From positions 1 through 10,937 of the forward strand of contig JAEDGQ010000067.1 in the NCBI GenBank assembly GCA_016297415.1: a DNA stretch of 10,937 nucleotides. Direction: 5' to 3'. The DNA comes from Treponema sp. (GTDB lineage Bacteria; Spirochaetota; Spirochaetia; Treponematales; Treponemataceae). The translations under genes were made by a program, and so were the position numbers. The notes beneath the pieces were generated by a model. The model searched no databases. It had not been told where the DNA came from and worked only from the letters and a program-made list of their open reading frames with translations. Positions 1 to 7,196 of this stretch are shown in pieces (position 1 is the stretch's first letter; every line of letters begins with the position of its first letter).

Positions 1-83
1 AACGAGTGTTTTCGCAAGCCGTTTCACTCCTTTGCACCATTTTCAATATAAAATCAGTTATAATGCACTTGCCCTGATGTTAT

Positions 84-117
84 AAAAAAACAGGTTCCGG
101 ATTAACCGAAAACCTGT
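84..117 (-). terminator. Intrinsic terminator of valS
   Basis: Read on the minus strand, a 7-bp outer stem (ACAGGTT at 117-111 pairing with AACCTGT at 96-90) continues into a short CGG/CCG inner stem with a small AT loop. It is followed at once by a run of seven T (84-90). It starts about nine bases past the valS stop codon, so it ends the valS transcript. The pairing and T-run are seen directly; termination is inferred. Confidence 0.88.
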
Positions 118-125
118 CCCTTTTA

Positions 126-2852
126 TTACTTCAAAGCTTCAAGATAGCCTGTTACTTTTTCAATACGGCGTTTGATTTCTGCCAGATTGTCTCTTTCTGC
201 CTGAACAACTTCAGCAGGAGCATGTTCTGCAAATTTAGAGCCAAGTTTAGCTTCGATTCTTGCTGCATCTTTCTGGTCTTTTTCAAGATCCTTGTTAAAG
301 TGAAGTGCCAGCTGTTCCTTGTTGATGTTTTCGTCAAGAATGATGAAAGCTTCAAATCCAGTACCAACAGTACCGATTGATTTGGCTGGTTTTTCTTCAA
401 CAAATTCAATGTTAGAAAGACCTGCAAGAAGTTTAATCATATCTACTTTTTCACGGCAAACTTCAGCTGCACTGCCTTTAACAATAAGAACAGCCAGATT
501 GATTTTATCTGCAGGGTTTACGCCACATTCATTGCGGAGACCACGAACGCTGCGGATAAGATCCTGTAATGCACCAAAACGTTCAGAAATCTGAGCATTT
601 TCTCTGTCTGCGCTGTATTCAGGATATGGAGCAGAAACCAGCATAGACTGGTATTCACAGTCAGAAAGAACTTTCTGTGCACCTGCAGCCTTGCGGTTCT
701 TTACGATTTCTGCCAGAGGAAGTTTTGCATAAATTTCTTCTGTAACAAATGGAATAAACGGATGGAGCAGACGAAGTGATTCTTCAAGTACATTAAGAAG
801 AACACTAATCTGTCTGTCTTTTTCTTCATCTGTTCCGTGCCAGAATGTAAGTTTTGTAGCTTCAACATACCAGTCACAGAAGTTGTTCCAGAAGTATTCA
901 TAAACAGCACTTGCAGCATCGTTGTAACGGTATGTTTCAAGAGCTTCTGCTGCATTTTTAGCTGCCCTGTTAAGTTCTGTATAAATCCAGCGGTCAAGTT
1001 CAGTAAGTTCTTCATCTTTTACTGCTACAAGGTTCCGGCCTTCAAGGTTTCCGAGGATGTAGCGTGAAGCATTCCATACTTTGTTACAGAATTTAGAACC
1101 AAACTTAAAGCTGTCTGAGTCAATAAGAATATCCTGTCCCTGAGCGGCAAGATAAGTAAGTGTAAACTTAAGGGCATCTGCACCGTACTGTTCAATGATT
1201 TCCAGAGGGTCAATACCGTTTCCGAGAGACTTAGACATTTTGCGTCCCTGCTTGTCCCGTACAAGACCATGAATATAAATGTCTTTGAATGGAACCTGTC
1301 CTGTAAATTCAAGACCAGCCATAATCATACGGCTTACCCAGAAAAAGATAATATCGTAAGCAGTTACAAGAGCTGTTGTAGGATAGAACTTTTTAAGATC
1401 TTCTGTTTCTGAAGGCCATCCCAGAGTTGAGAAAGGCCACAGCCATGAAGAAAACCATGTATCAAGAACATCAGGATCCTGCTTAAGTTTGTCAGCAGCT
1501 GCACCACACTTTGGACAGCATTTCGGATCTTCCCGGCTTACAATTGTTTCACCACATTCACAGTACCAGGCAGGAATACGGTGACCCCACCAGATCTGGC
1601 GGCTTACACACCAGTCACGGATGTTTTCAAGCCAGTTGCGGTATGTGTTTTCCCATTTGCGCGGATAGAAAACGATTTCTTCTTTTTTCCAGGCTTCGAG
1701 AGCTTTGTCAGCCATTGGCTTCATCTTAACGAACCACTGGTATGAAAGATATGGTTCAACAACTGTCTTACAGCGGTAACAATGACCTACAGAGTGAACC
1801 ATTTTTTCTTCACCCTTGAAGAGACCTGCTTCAGTAAGGTCTTCAATAACCAGTTTGCGGGCTTCTTCAGGTTTAAGTCCCTGATATTTTGCAGGAACAT
1901 TTTCGTTAAGTTTTCCGTCTGGAGTAAGAAGGTTGATTACTTCCAGGTTGTGGCGTTTACCAACTTCCCAGTCGTTTGGATCGTGAGCAGGAGTGATTTT
2001 TACCATACCTGTTCCAAATTCCATATCTACATAATCATCTGCAATAATTTCGATTTCTTTTCCAGTAAGAGGAAGCTTAAGTTTTTTACCTACGATAGAT
2101 GTATAACGAGGATCTTTTGGATTTACTGCAACAGCTGTATCACCGAAGAAAGTTTCGGGACGAGTTGTAGCTACCTCGATTTTTCCTGAACCGTCTGCGT
2201 ATTCGTAGTAAAGGTGGTACATTGCACCGTTTGTATCTTCGTGGTCTACTTCATCATCTGCAAGAGCAGTACCACAGCGGGGACACCAGTTAACAAGGCG
2301 CTGACCTTTGTACATAAGTCCTCTTTCGTAAAGAGTTACAAATACATGGCGAACAGCCTTAGAAAGTCCTTCATCATAAGTAAAGCGTTCTCTTCCCCAG
2401 TCTACAGAGTTACCAAGTTTTTTCTGCTGTTTTACAATAATATCGTGATGCTGGTGTGTTACATCCCATGTGCGCTGGATAAATGCTTCCCGTCCCAGGT
2501 CGTTGCGGTTTTTGCCTTCTTTTTTAAGGGCGCGTTCTACAATGTTCTGAGTAGCAATACCGGCATGGTCTGTTCCTGGAATCCAGAGAGTGTCTTCTCC
2601 CTTCATACGGTGGTAGCGTACAACAACATCCTGAAGTGTATTGTTAAGACCGTGTCCCATGTGAAGAACACCAGTTACGTTTGGAGGTGGAATGACGACT
2701 GTATATTTGATGTTCTGTTTTTTTGTCTGTCCGTGAACAGGAGAGTCTGAATCGCTGGCCGGTTTAAAGTAACCTTTTTCTACCCATTCACCATAAATTC
2801 TGTCTTCAAAGTCTTTTGGATTGTAGGCTTTTTCAAGTTCAATTGCTTTCAT
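126..2852 (-). CDS. valS: Valine--tRNA ligase (ValRS)
   Basis: This cytoplasmic class I aminoacyl-tRNA synthetase charges tRNA-Val with valine and hydrolyses mischarged Thr-tRNA-Val. At 908 residues it has normal bacterial length. The HIGH signature appears as HMGH (64-67), just after the ValRS-typical PPPNVTG stretch (56-61 region). KMSKS is intact at 538-542. The editing (CP1) domain spans roughly 225-350, with TTRPET at 229-234 and an HDPND-type segment at 290-294. Cysteine pairs at 190/193, 358/361, 431/433 and 445-449 look like zinc-binding knuckles. The C-terminal ~65 residues are charged and helical, matching the tRNA-contacting coiled-coil arm. The stretch at 32-48, rich in Ser, Asp and Lys, looks slightly longer than usual before the catalytic core. 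The start is supported by a GGTGA ribosome site four bases upstream of the ATG. The gene has its own promoter and terminator, so it is probably monocistronic and housekeeping. Confidence 0.98.
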   Translation of the reverse strand: MKAIELEKAYNPKDFEDRIYGEWVEKGYFKPASDSDSPVHGQTKKQNIKYTVVIPPPNVTGVLHMGHGLNNTLQDVVVRYHRMKGEDTLWIPGTDHAGIATQNIVERALKKEGKNRNDLGREAFIQRTWDVTHQHHDIIVKQQKKLGNSVDWGRERFTYDEGLSKAVRHVFVTLYERGLMYKGQRLVNWCPRCGTALADDEVDHEDTNGAMYHLYYEYADGSGKIEVATTRPETFFGDTAVAVNPKDPRYTSIVGKKLKLPLTGKEIEIIADDYVDMEFGTGMVKITPAHDPNDWEVGKRHNLEVINLLTPDGKLNENVPAKYQGLKPEEARKLVIEDLTEAGLFKGEEKMVHSVGHCYRCKTVVEPYLSYQWFVKMKPMADKALEAWKKEEIVFYPRKWENTYRNWLENIRDWCVSRQIWWGHRIPAWYCECGETIVSREDPKCCPKCGAAADKLKQDPDVLDTWFSSWLWPFSTLGWPSETEDLKKFYPTTALVTAYDIIFFWVSRMIMAGLEFTGQVPFKDIYIHGLVRDKQGRKMSKSLGNGIDPLEIIEQYGADALKFTLTYLAAQGQDILIDSDSFKFGSKFCNKVWNASRYILGNLEGRNLVAVKDEELTELDRWIYTELNRAAKNAAEALETYRYNDAASAVYEYFWNNFCDWYVEATKLTFWHGTDEEKDRQISVLLNVLEESLRLLHPFIPFVTEEIYAKLPLAEIVKNRKAAGAQKVLSDCEYQSMLVSAPYPEYSADRENAQISERFGALQDLIRSVRGLRNECGVNPADKINLAVLIVKGSAAEVCREKVDMIKLLAGLSNIEFVEEKPAKSIGTVGTGFEAFIILDENINKEQLALHFNKDLEKDQKDAARIEAKLGSKFAEHAPAEVVQAERDNLAEIKRRIEKVTGYLEALK

Positions 2853-2888
2853 TTTTCACCTTCAAATATAAGTCTAAAATATCCATAT

Positions 2889-2917
2889 ATTATAGTGAAT
2901 TGAAAATTGATGTTCAA
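2889..2917 (-). promoter_or_regulatory. valS: Sigma-70-type promoter of valS
   Basis: On the minus strand, TTGAAC (2917-2912) and a perfect TATAAT (2894-2889) are separated by exactly 17 bases. Transcription should start near 2882, giving a leader of about 30 nt before the ATG at 2852. This is too short to hold a T-box or other riboswitch. A 7-bp inverted repeat (AATTGAA 2898-2904, TTCAATT 2913-2919) covers the spacer and the -35 box. It may be a binding site or just AT-rich chance. Confidence 0.78.
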
Positions 2918-2933
2918 TTAAATACTTAATAAC

Positions 2934-2961
2934 AAAAAAGGGGGGAGAAGTCTCTCCCCCC
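2934..2961 (-). terminator. Strong intrinsic terminator ending the importer operon
   Basis: On the minus strand, GGGGGGAGA (2961-2953) pairs perfectly with TCTCCCCCC (2948-2940) around a 4-nt loop, giving a 9-bp stem with six G-C pairs at its base. Six T follow at 2939-2934. It lies about 65 bases past the ATPase stop codon and upstream of the valS promoter, so it separates the two units. Confidence 0.88.
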
Positions 2962-3022
2962 GACCGCACTTCGTTGCGCTCTCCCCACTCTGCGACCTCA
3001 AACGCCGGTCGCAACGCAGGCT
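2962..3022 (-). repeat. GC-rich structured intergenic element, possibly a dispersed repeat
   Basis: The stretch between the ATPase stop codon and the terminator is visibly richer in G and C than the genes around it. It can form several competing stems: TGCGACC (2991-2997) with GGTCGCA (3007-3013); CGACCG (2961-2966) with CGGTCG (3006-3011); and GTTGCG (2973-2978) with CGCAAC (3010-3015). No open reading frame makes sense here. It resembles a REP-like intergenic element, but only one copy lies in this window, so its repeated nature is inferred. Confidence 0.45.
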
Positions 3023-3025
3023 TAA

Positions 3026-4105
3026 TTACAATGTATGAAGCTGGCTGCCTTCAAAGTTCAAAAAGGCCTTCTGGCCCGCATTATACATTTTATGGCCCCT
3101 AGGATTGTAATCGTTGATTTTTAAGAGAGTATCTCCGGCCATTACCTGATAATGCTGATAAGCTCCCATAAATGTAGAAAGAATAACTTCACATGGAATC
3201 AGACCGCTGTCCGAAAGTGTTACATTTTCCGGACGGATTACAATCTTACAGTCAGAACCTTCACTCAGGTTTCCCCCTGATCCGGCCTGAATTTCTGCTC
3301 CGTTTACATCTACTTTTACAGAGTAACCCTCTGCAGATTTTACAATTCCTTTAAGAAAGTTTACTTCACCAATAAAGTCAGCAACAAATTCACTGGCAGG
3401 TTTATAGTAAATTTCCTGAGGTGTTCCTTTCTGAGCAATCTTTCCTTTATTCATAAGAATGATTTCGTCCGATAGACTCATGGCTTCGCTCTGGTCATGA
3501 GTTACATAAATTGCAGTAATTCCCAGCTTCTGCTGAATTTTACGGATTTCTGTACGCATTGTTACCCGAAGCTTTGCATCCAGGTTTGAAAGAGGTTCGT
3601 CAAAAAGAAGAACTCCAGGCTGCATAACAAGGGCACGGGCAAGAGCTACACGCTGCTGCTGTCCGCCTGAAAGCTGGTTAGTCAAACGTTCTTCTTTTCC
3701 GTCCAGTTCAACAAGCTTAAGCATGTCCAGAACCCGTTCCTTTATTTCTTCCTTTGGAAGTCCCCGGATTTTTAAGCCGTAGGCAACATTATCAAAAACA
3801 TTGTAGTGAGGCAGAAGAGCATAACTCTGAAAAACCATGGCAGTATCACGCTTGTTTGGAGTCAGTTCATTAATCGGTTCCCCGCCAAGATAAATTTCTC
3901 CAGAATCTGGGCTTTCAAATCCGGCAATCATACGGAGAGTTGTAGTTTTTCCGCAGCCGGAAGGTCCAAGCAGAGTTACAAAGCTGCCGGGTTTTATATC
4001 AAGGCTTACATCATCAACAGCATTAAAATCTTTTTTAGTTTTTGGATCCTGATAGATTTTTGTAACATGATCAAGGCGAACGCCTTTTGGTGATTTATTT
4101 TCCAT
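3026..4105 (-). CDS. ABC importer ATPase (FbpC/AfuC/PotA-like) with TOBE domain
   Basis: This is the cytoplasmic ATPase that powers the importer encoded just upstream. It is 359 residues, normal for the family. The nucleotide-binding domain (about 8-240) has Walker A GPSGCGKT at 47-54, the Q-loop glutamine at 93, signature LSGGQQQR at 145-152, Walker B VLLFDEP at 165-171 with catalytic Glu170, and switch His203. All catalytic residues are present, so it should work as a homodimer. Residues from about 245 to the end fit a TOBE-type regulatory domain, as in ferric-iron, sugar-phosphate, phosphonate and polyamine importers. The start has a good AAGGAG site six bases upstream of the ATG. It is the last gene of the importer operon, 118 bases after the permease, with a structured element between them and no visible promoter of its own. 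The substrate cannot be read from this subunit. Confidence 0.93.
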   Translation of the reverse strand: MENKSPKGVRLDHVTKIYQDPKTKKDFNAVDDVSLDIKPGSFVTLLGPSGCGKTTTLRMIAGFESPDSGEIYLGGEPINELTPNKRDTAMVFQSYALLPHYNVFDNVAYGLKIRGLPKEEIKERVLDMLKLVELDGKEERLTNQLSGGQQQRVALARALVMQPGVLLFDEPLSNLDAKLRVTMRTEIRKIQQKLGITAIYVTHDQSEAMSLSDEIILMNKGKIAQKGTPQEIYYKPASEFVADFIGEVNFLKGIVKSAEGYSVKVDVNGAEIQAGSGGNLSEGSDCKIVIRPENVTLSDSGLIPCEVILSTFMGAYQHYQVMAGDTLLKINDYNPRGHKMYNAGQKAFLNFEGSQLHTL

Positions 4106-4126
4106 AATATTCTCCTTAAAAACTTT

Positions 4127-4222
4127 GCGTTAGGGGTAGTAGAGGCGGCTTTGCCGTCCCGTAAGGGATGGAGCGGAAGCGGAACCTCGGATGACCCGAC
4201 GGCAGTTTTACTGCCGGAACGC
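4127..4222 (-). repeat. GC-rich multi-hairpin element between permease and ATPase genes
   Basis: The 118-base gap between permease and ATPase genes holds a compact element closed by GCGTT (4127-4131) pairing with AACGC (4218-4222). Inside are GAGG (4142-4145) with CCTC (4185-4188); CGGC-TTT-GCCG (4146-4156); TCCC-GTAA-GGGA (4157-4168, a GNRA-type loop); and a perfect 7-bp hairpin CGGCAGT/ACTGCCG with a TTT loop (4200-4216). The stems nest into a branched fold. There is no T-run on the minus strand, so it is not a simple terminator. A REP-like element that tunes mRNA decay or expression between the two genes is a reasonable guess. A repeated nature is not shown by this window. Confidence 0.5.
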
Positions 4223-4223
4223 C

Positions 4224-5957
4224 CTACTCTTCTATTACTGTACTTTTACTTTTTCCAAAATTATCAAGTATAAGATTCATAATACAGATTGCAGCGTAAG
4301 TTATGATAATAAGAACTGTTGCATAGGCACAGGCAATACCATAGCTACCCTTTTCTGCAAACTCGTTTATCCGGACTGTAATCAAAAGATATTTTGGAGT
4401 TACAAGCAGGATAATGGCAGAAATAGCTGTAATCGAACGGACAAAAGTTGTTACAAGACCAGAGATAAAACTTTCTTTAATCAAAGGCAAAGTAACTGTT
4501 GTAAATACCCGGAAACTGTCAGCACCCATGTCATAGGCAGCTTCTTCAATTGATTTGTCAATCTGACGGAGAGCTGCAATACCAGAACGGGTTCCAATAG
4601 GCAGGGATCTTACAATAAATACAAGAATCAGGATTGCACCAGTTCCGTAAAGGCCTGACATAAAACCTGTGTGGAAGAGTCCTGAACTGAATCCACGGAT
4701 AAAACCAACACCAAGAACTGTTCCTGGAACGGCCATGGCAAGCATTGAAACAAATTCCATAAGGCCTTTTCCGGCAAACTTTCGTTTTACAACCAGATAG
4801 GCAATTATCATGCTGAGCAGGGCTGTAATTGGAGAAGCAATAAGGGAAAGCAGAATAGAATCTGTAAATACACGGTAACCGTTATTTTTGAAAATATAAT
4901 GATACCATCTTAAGCTCAGGTGGTAGTCTTTGCCCCAGATTTTGAACAGGGAACCAAGAGGAACCAGAGCGTACATTCCAAGTACAAAAAGTGTAATAAG
5001 TACACAGAGAGTAACGAGAGGATAACGCACGGAACTGTCTGTAATAAGAGTGCGTCCACGGCTTGCCTTACCTGTTAAAGTTGCAACAGATTTTCGTTCA
5101 AGCCAGTATTTTTCCAGAATAAAAAGCCCCATGGAAATAACCAGGAGAACTACGGCCATAGCTGTAGCTCCGGATTTATCGTAGGCTCCAGTAAGCTGCA
5201 GATAGATAGAAGTAGCAAGAGTATCAAAGTTACCACCAATAATCATTGGATTGGCAAAATCGGCTACGGATTCAATAAAAGTTACAAGGAAAGCGTTTCC
5301 AAGCCCCGGAAGAAGAAGAGGCAAAGTTACAGTTGTAAAAACTTTCCACCGGCTGGCGCCCATATTCCGGGCTGCTTCTTCGAGAGACGGATCGATATTT
5401 TTTAAGAGACCTTTCAGCATCATGTAACATACAGGGAAGAAAGTTAAAATCTGAACGAGAGTAATTCCAGGCCAGCCTGTAATTGTTACATTATTGAATT
5501 TGAAAAGCCCGCGGGTAATAAGTCCTGTACGGCCAAAAAGGAAAAGTGCTGATAAGGACAGAACAAAAGGAGGAGAAACTACAGGCAGTATGGAAACAAC
5601 CTTAAAAAGTTTTGAAACAAACTTAGAACCTGTGTCTACATAAGCATCCACATAGGCAAAAAGAAAGCCGATTACTGTAGCTCCAATTCCTGTAACAAGT
5701 CCAAGCCACAAAGTATTTGAAATTGCATGTCTGAAATTTGTCATCTGAAAGATTCGGATAAAGTTTCCGATTCCCAGAGCTTTTTCAGAAACTCCGGCAG
5801 GGTTTTTTGTTTCTACAACAGCACTGTCAGCCAGAAGAATTGCCAGGGGATATAGAATGAACAGCAGAAGGAACACAAAGATTCCTATGATTGCCGTTAT
5901 CATAATCGGATCTGACAGTAATTTTTTTCTATCTAAAGATTTTCCCTGATTAGCCAT
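4224..5957 (-). CDS. Fused two-domain ABC importer permease (FbpB/AfuB type)
   Basis: This inner-membrane channel consists of two tandem binding-protein-dependent permease domains fused in one 577-residue chain, so one molecule supplies both membrane halves. About twelve hydrophobic helices are visible, the first at 18-42. The two ATPase-coupling EAA loops are clear: EEAARNMGASRWKVF at 193-207, and EEAAYDMGADSFRVF at 471-485, each ending in TTVTLP. A hydrophilic linker at roughly 286-310 joins the halves. This architecture is typical of the FbpB/AfuB family. Phosphonate and polyamine systems of the same superfamily usually have two separate permeases, so the fusion argues for the Fbp/Afu group. 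The start has GGAG five bases upstream. It lies 79 bases after the binding-protein stop codon, behind a terminator, and shows no separate promoter, so its expression should depend on read-through. Confidence 0.93.
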   Translation of the reverse strand: MANQGKSLDRKKLLSDPIMITAIIGIFVFLLLFILYPLAILLADSAVVETKNPAGVSEKALGIGNFIRIFQMTNFRHAISNTLWLGLVTGIGATVIGFLFAYVDAYVDTGSKFVSKLFKVVSILPVVSPPFVLSLSALFLFGRTGLITRGLFKFNNVTITGWPGITLVQILTFFPVCYMMLKGLLKNIDPSLEEAARNMGASRWKVFTTVTLPLLLPGLGNAFLVTFIESVADFANPMIIGGNFDTLATSIYLQLTGAYDKSGATAMAVVLLVISMGLFILEKYWLERKSVATLTGKASRGRTLITDSSVRYPLVTLCVLITLFVLGMYALVPLGSLFKIWGKDYHLSLRWYHYIFKNNGYRVFTDSILLSLIASPITALLSMIIAYLVVKRKFAGKGLMEFVSMLAMAVPGTVLGVGFIRGFSSGLFHTGFMSGLYGTGAILILVFIVRSLPIGTRSGIAALRQIDKSIEEAAYDMGADSFRVFTTVTLPLIKESFISGLVTTFVRSITAISAIILLVTPKYLLITVRINEFAEKGSYGIACAYATVLIIITYAAICIMNLILDNFGKSKSTVIEE

Positions 5958-5977
5958 AAGTACTCCATAAAAAAGTT

Positions 5978-6018
5978 AAAAAAAAACAGGCTCTTCGGAA
6001 ACTCCGGAAAAAGCCTGT
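5978..6018 (-). terminator. Internal terminator/attenuator between binding protein and permease
   Basis: On the minus strand, ACAGGCT (6018-6012) pairs with AGCCTGT (5992-5986, sharing the first base of the A-run), with a further TTCCGGA/TCCGAA-type inner stem, followed by about nine T (5986-5978). It begins some 18 bases after the binding-protein stop codon and ends about 20 bases before the permease start. A terminator in this spot is a known way to give the binding protein more transcripts than the membrane parts. It also masks the region just before the permease ribosome site. Confidence 0.82.
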
Positions 6019-6036
6019 TTATCAAGGTTTTAGTTA

Positions 6037-7077
6037 TTATTTAGTTTTTACACGGTCATCTGCAGCAATTACTTCAAAGAATTCTGCATAGTATTTTGGA
6101 CCGTTTGTTTTAGCGTCATCAAAGTCGTATTTGATTGTTTCAATCTTATCCAGGCCGGCTTTTACAGCTGCAGAAACAGGTTTTGCATTATCAATTACCA
6201 GGAACTGATATGAACCATTGTCCTGTGCAAGATTTACACAATCTGGAGAAAGTGCAAATTCAATCCATTTCTTTGCGTTGTCCATGTTCTTTGCACCCTT
6301 AAAAATAGCTGTAGCACCGATTTCGTATGAAGTTCCAGAAGCAGGAACTGTCATACCAATATTGTCGTAGCCGTTATCAAGAATCTGATATACAACATCG
6401 TGGAGGAAGCCTACACCAATTACAACTTCTCCCTTTGGAACAAGTTTAGATGGACCTGAGCCAGATTTTGTATACTGACAGATGTTTTTATCAACTTCCT
6501 TAAAGTATTCCATGGCAGAATCTTTACCTTTCATCTGAACCATTGTATTTACAATAAGTTTACCTGTACCGGCTGTGTTAGGATTTGCAAAAGAAATAAG
6601 GCCTTTGTATTCCGGTTTTTTAAGGTCATCCCAGTCTTTTGGAGGTTCAAGACCAAGCCGTGCCATTTCGTCTTTATTCCAGAAGAAACCAAGAATACCG
6701 CGGTAAATACCATACCAGTTATTGTCTGGATCTTTGAACTGTTCACCAACAAGATGTTTAGCATTTTTTGCTTCGTAAACTTCAAGGAGACCTTTTGAAG
6801 CAGCTTCGTTATAAGGATCTGTTGTACCACCGAACCATACATCAGCCGATGGATTTCCGTTTTCTTCACCGATTTTTGTAAGAACTTCACCTGTAGAAAG
6901 ACGCTGGAATGAAGTTTTTACACCTGTTTTCTTTTCGAAAGCAGCACATGCAGCCTGAAGATATTCTTCTTCACAGGAACCGTATACTACCAGTTCCCCT
7001 GCATTACCCTTTTTTTCGCAGGACATAAAAGAAGCGGCAATAAGAAGTCCGCAAACAACACTTAAAATTTTTTTCAT
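6037..7077 (-). CDS. ABC importer solute-binding lipoprotein, AfuA/FbpA-like
   Basis: This is the membrane-anchored receptor of the importer. The 346-residue product starts with a basic stretch, a hydrophobic core (4-16) and a lipobox ending FMSC, giving a predicted lipidated Cys20. The rest is a type II periplasmic-binding fold of the family usually labelled ferric-iron or family-1 solute-binding. Family landmarks are STGEV (61-65), ADVWFGG (78-84), FANPNTAGTG (163-172), YTKSGSGPSK (202-211) and GTSYEIGA (248-255). No adjacent-tyrosine iron motif is seen in the middle of the chain; the only YY (329-330) is near the C terminus. The His226-Asp227 pair and Glu252 resemble, from memory, the sugar-contacting residues of AfuA, a hexose-phosphate receptor. 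Substrate: sugar phosphate favoured, iron or phosphonate not excluded. The start has an AAGGGGG ribosome site eight bases upstream. It is the first gene of the importer operon, with its own promoter. Confidence 0.9.
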   Translation of the reverse strand: MKKILSVVCGLLIAASFMSCEKKGNAGELVVYGSCEEEYLQAACAAFEKKTGVKTSFQRLSTGEVLTKIGEENGNPSADVWFGGTTDPYNEAASKGLLEVYEAKNAKHLVGEQFKDPDNNWYGIYRGILGFFWNKDEMARLGLEPPKDWDDLKKPEYKGLISFANPNTAGTGKLIVNTMVQMKGKDSAMEYFKEVDKNICQYTKSGSGPSKLVPKGEVVIGVGFLHDVVYQILDNGYDNIGMTVPASGTSYEIGATAIFKGAKNMDNAKKWIEFALSPDCVNLAQDNGSYQFLVIDNAKPVSAAVKAGLDKIETIKYDFDDAKTNGPKYYAEFFEVIAADDRVKTK

Positions 7078-7117
7078 CTGATATACCCCCTTTGGTACTT
7101 TTGTGAATTAATCATCC

Positions 7118-7129
7118 ACTTATTTAAGT
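7118..7129. promoter_or_regulatory. Palindrome overlapping the importer -10 box
   Basis: ACTTA-TT-TAAGT is a perfect 12-bp palindrome covering the downstream edge of the -10 box and the expected start of transcription of the binding-protein gene. A regulator bound here would block the promoter. It is short and AT-rich, so chance is a real alternative. Confidence 0.3.
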
Positions 7130-7154
7130 ATAAAAGGGTTTTAGAAGTGGTCAA
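7127..7154 (-). promoter_or_regulatory. Sigma-70-type promoter of the importer operon
   Basis: On the minus strand, TTGACC (7154-7149) and TATACT (7132-7127) are separated by 16 bases. Transcription should start near 7120, about 43 nt before the ATG at 7077. It lies in the 119-base gap after the exporter operon, so the importer can be expressed independently. Confidence 0.75.
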
Positions 7155-7196
7155 GAAAAATTTATGCAGAACAACCAGCTTTATAATCTGCTTCTG

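Noticed and set aside
1..83. Possible start of a downstream minus-strand gene: an ATG at about 43-41 stays open to the window edge, and a GGAG-like motif lies nearby
   Set aside because: Only about 13 codons are visible, no ribosome site precedes that ATG, and the GGAG has no convincing start codon after it; too little to call.
1782..2189. A 135-codon plus-strand frame opposite valS
   Set aside because: Antisense shadow of the editing-domain region of valS, with Phe-rich composition and no recognisable domain.
2214..2750. A 178-codon open frame on the plus strand opposite the 5' part of valS
   Set aside because: It lies wholly inside valS in antisense, has low-complexity Phe/Ser/Val-rich content typical of a mirror frame, and has no ribosome site or family resemblance.
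2853..2888. Looked for a T-box leader ahead of valS
   Set aside because: The predicted leader is only about 30 nt, and no T-box core or antiterminator is present.
4106..4223. Considered whether the gap before the ATPase gene contains a separate promoter or small gene
   Set aside because: No -35/-10 pair on the minus strand and no open frame with a ribosome site; the gap is taken up by the structured element and the ATPase ribosome site.
7155..7196. Possible terminator of the exporter operon: GCAGA/TCTGC stem followed by TTTTT on the minus strand
   Set aside because: The stem is only 5 bp with a 16-nt loop and is separated from the short T-run by several bases, so it is weak; read-through into the importer cannot be excluded.
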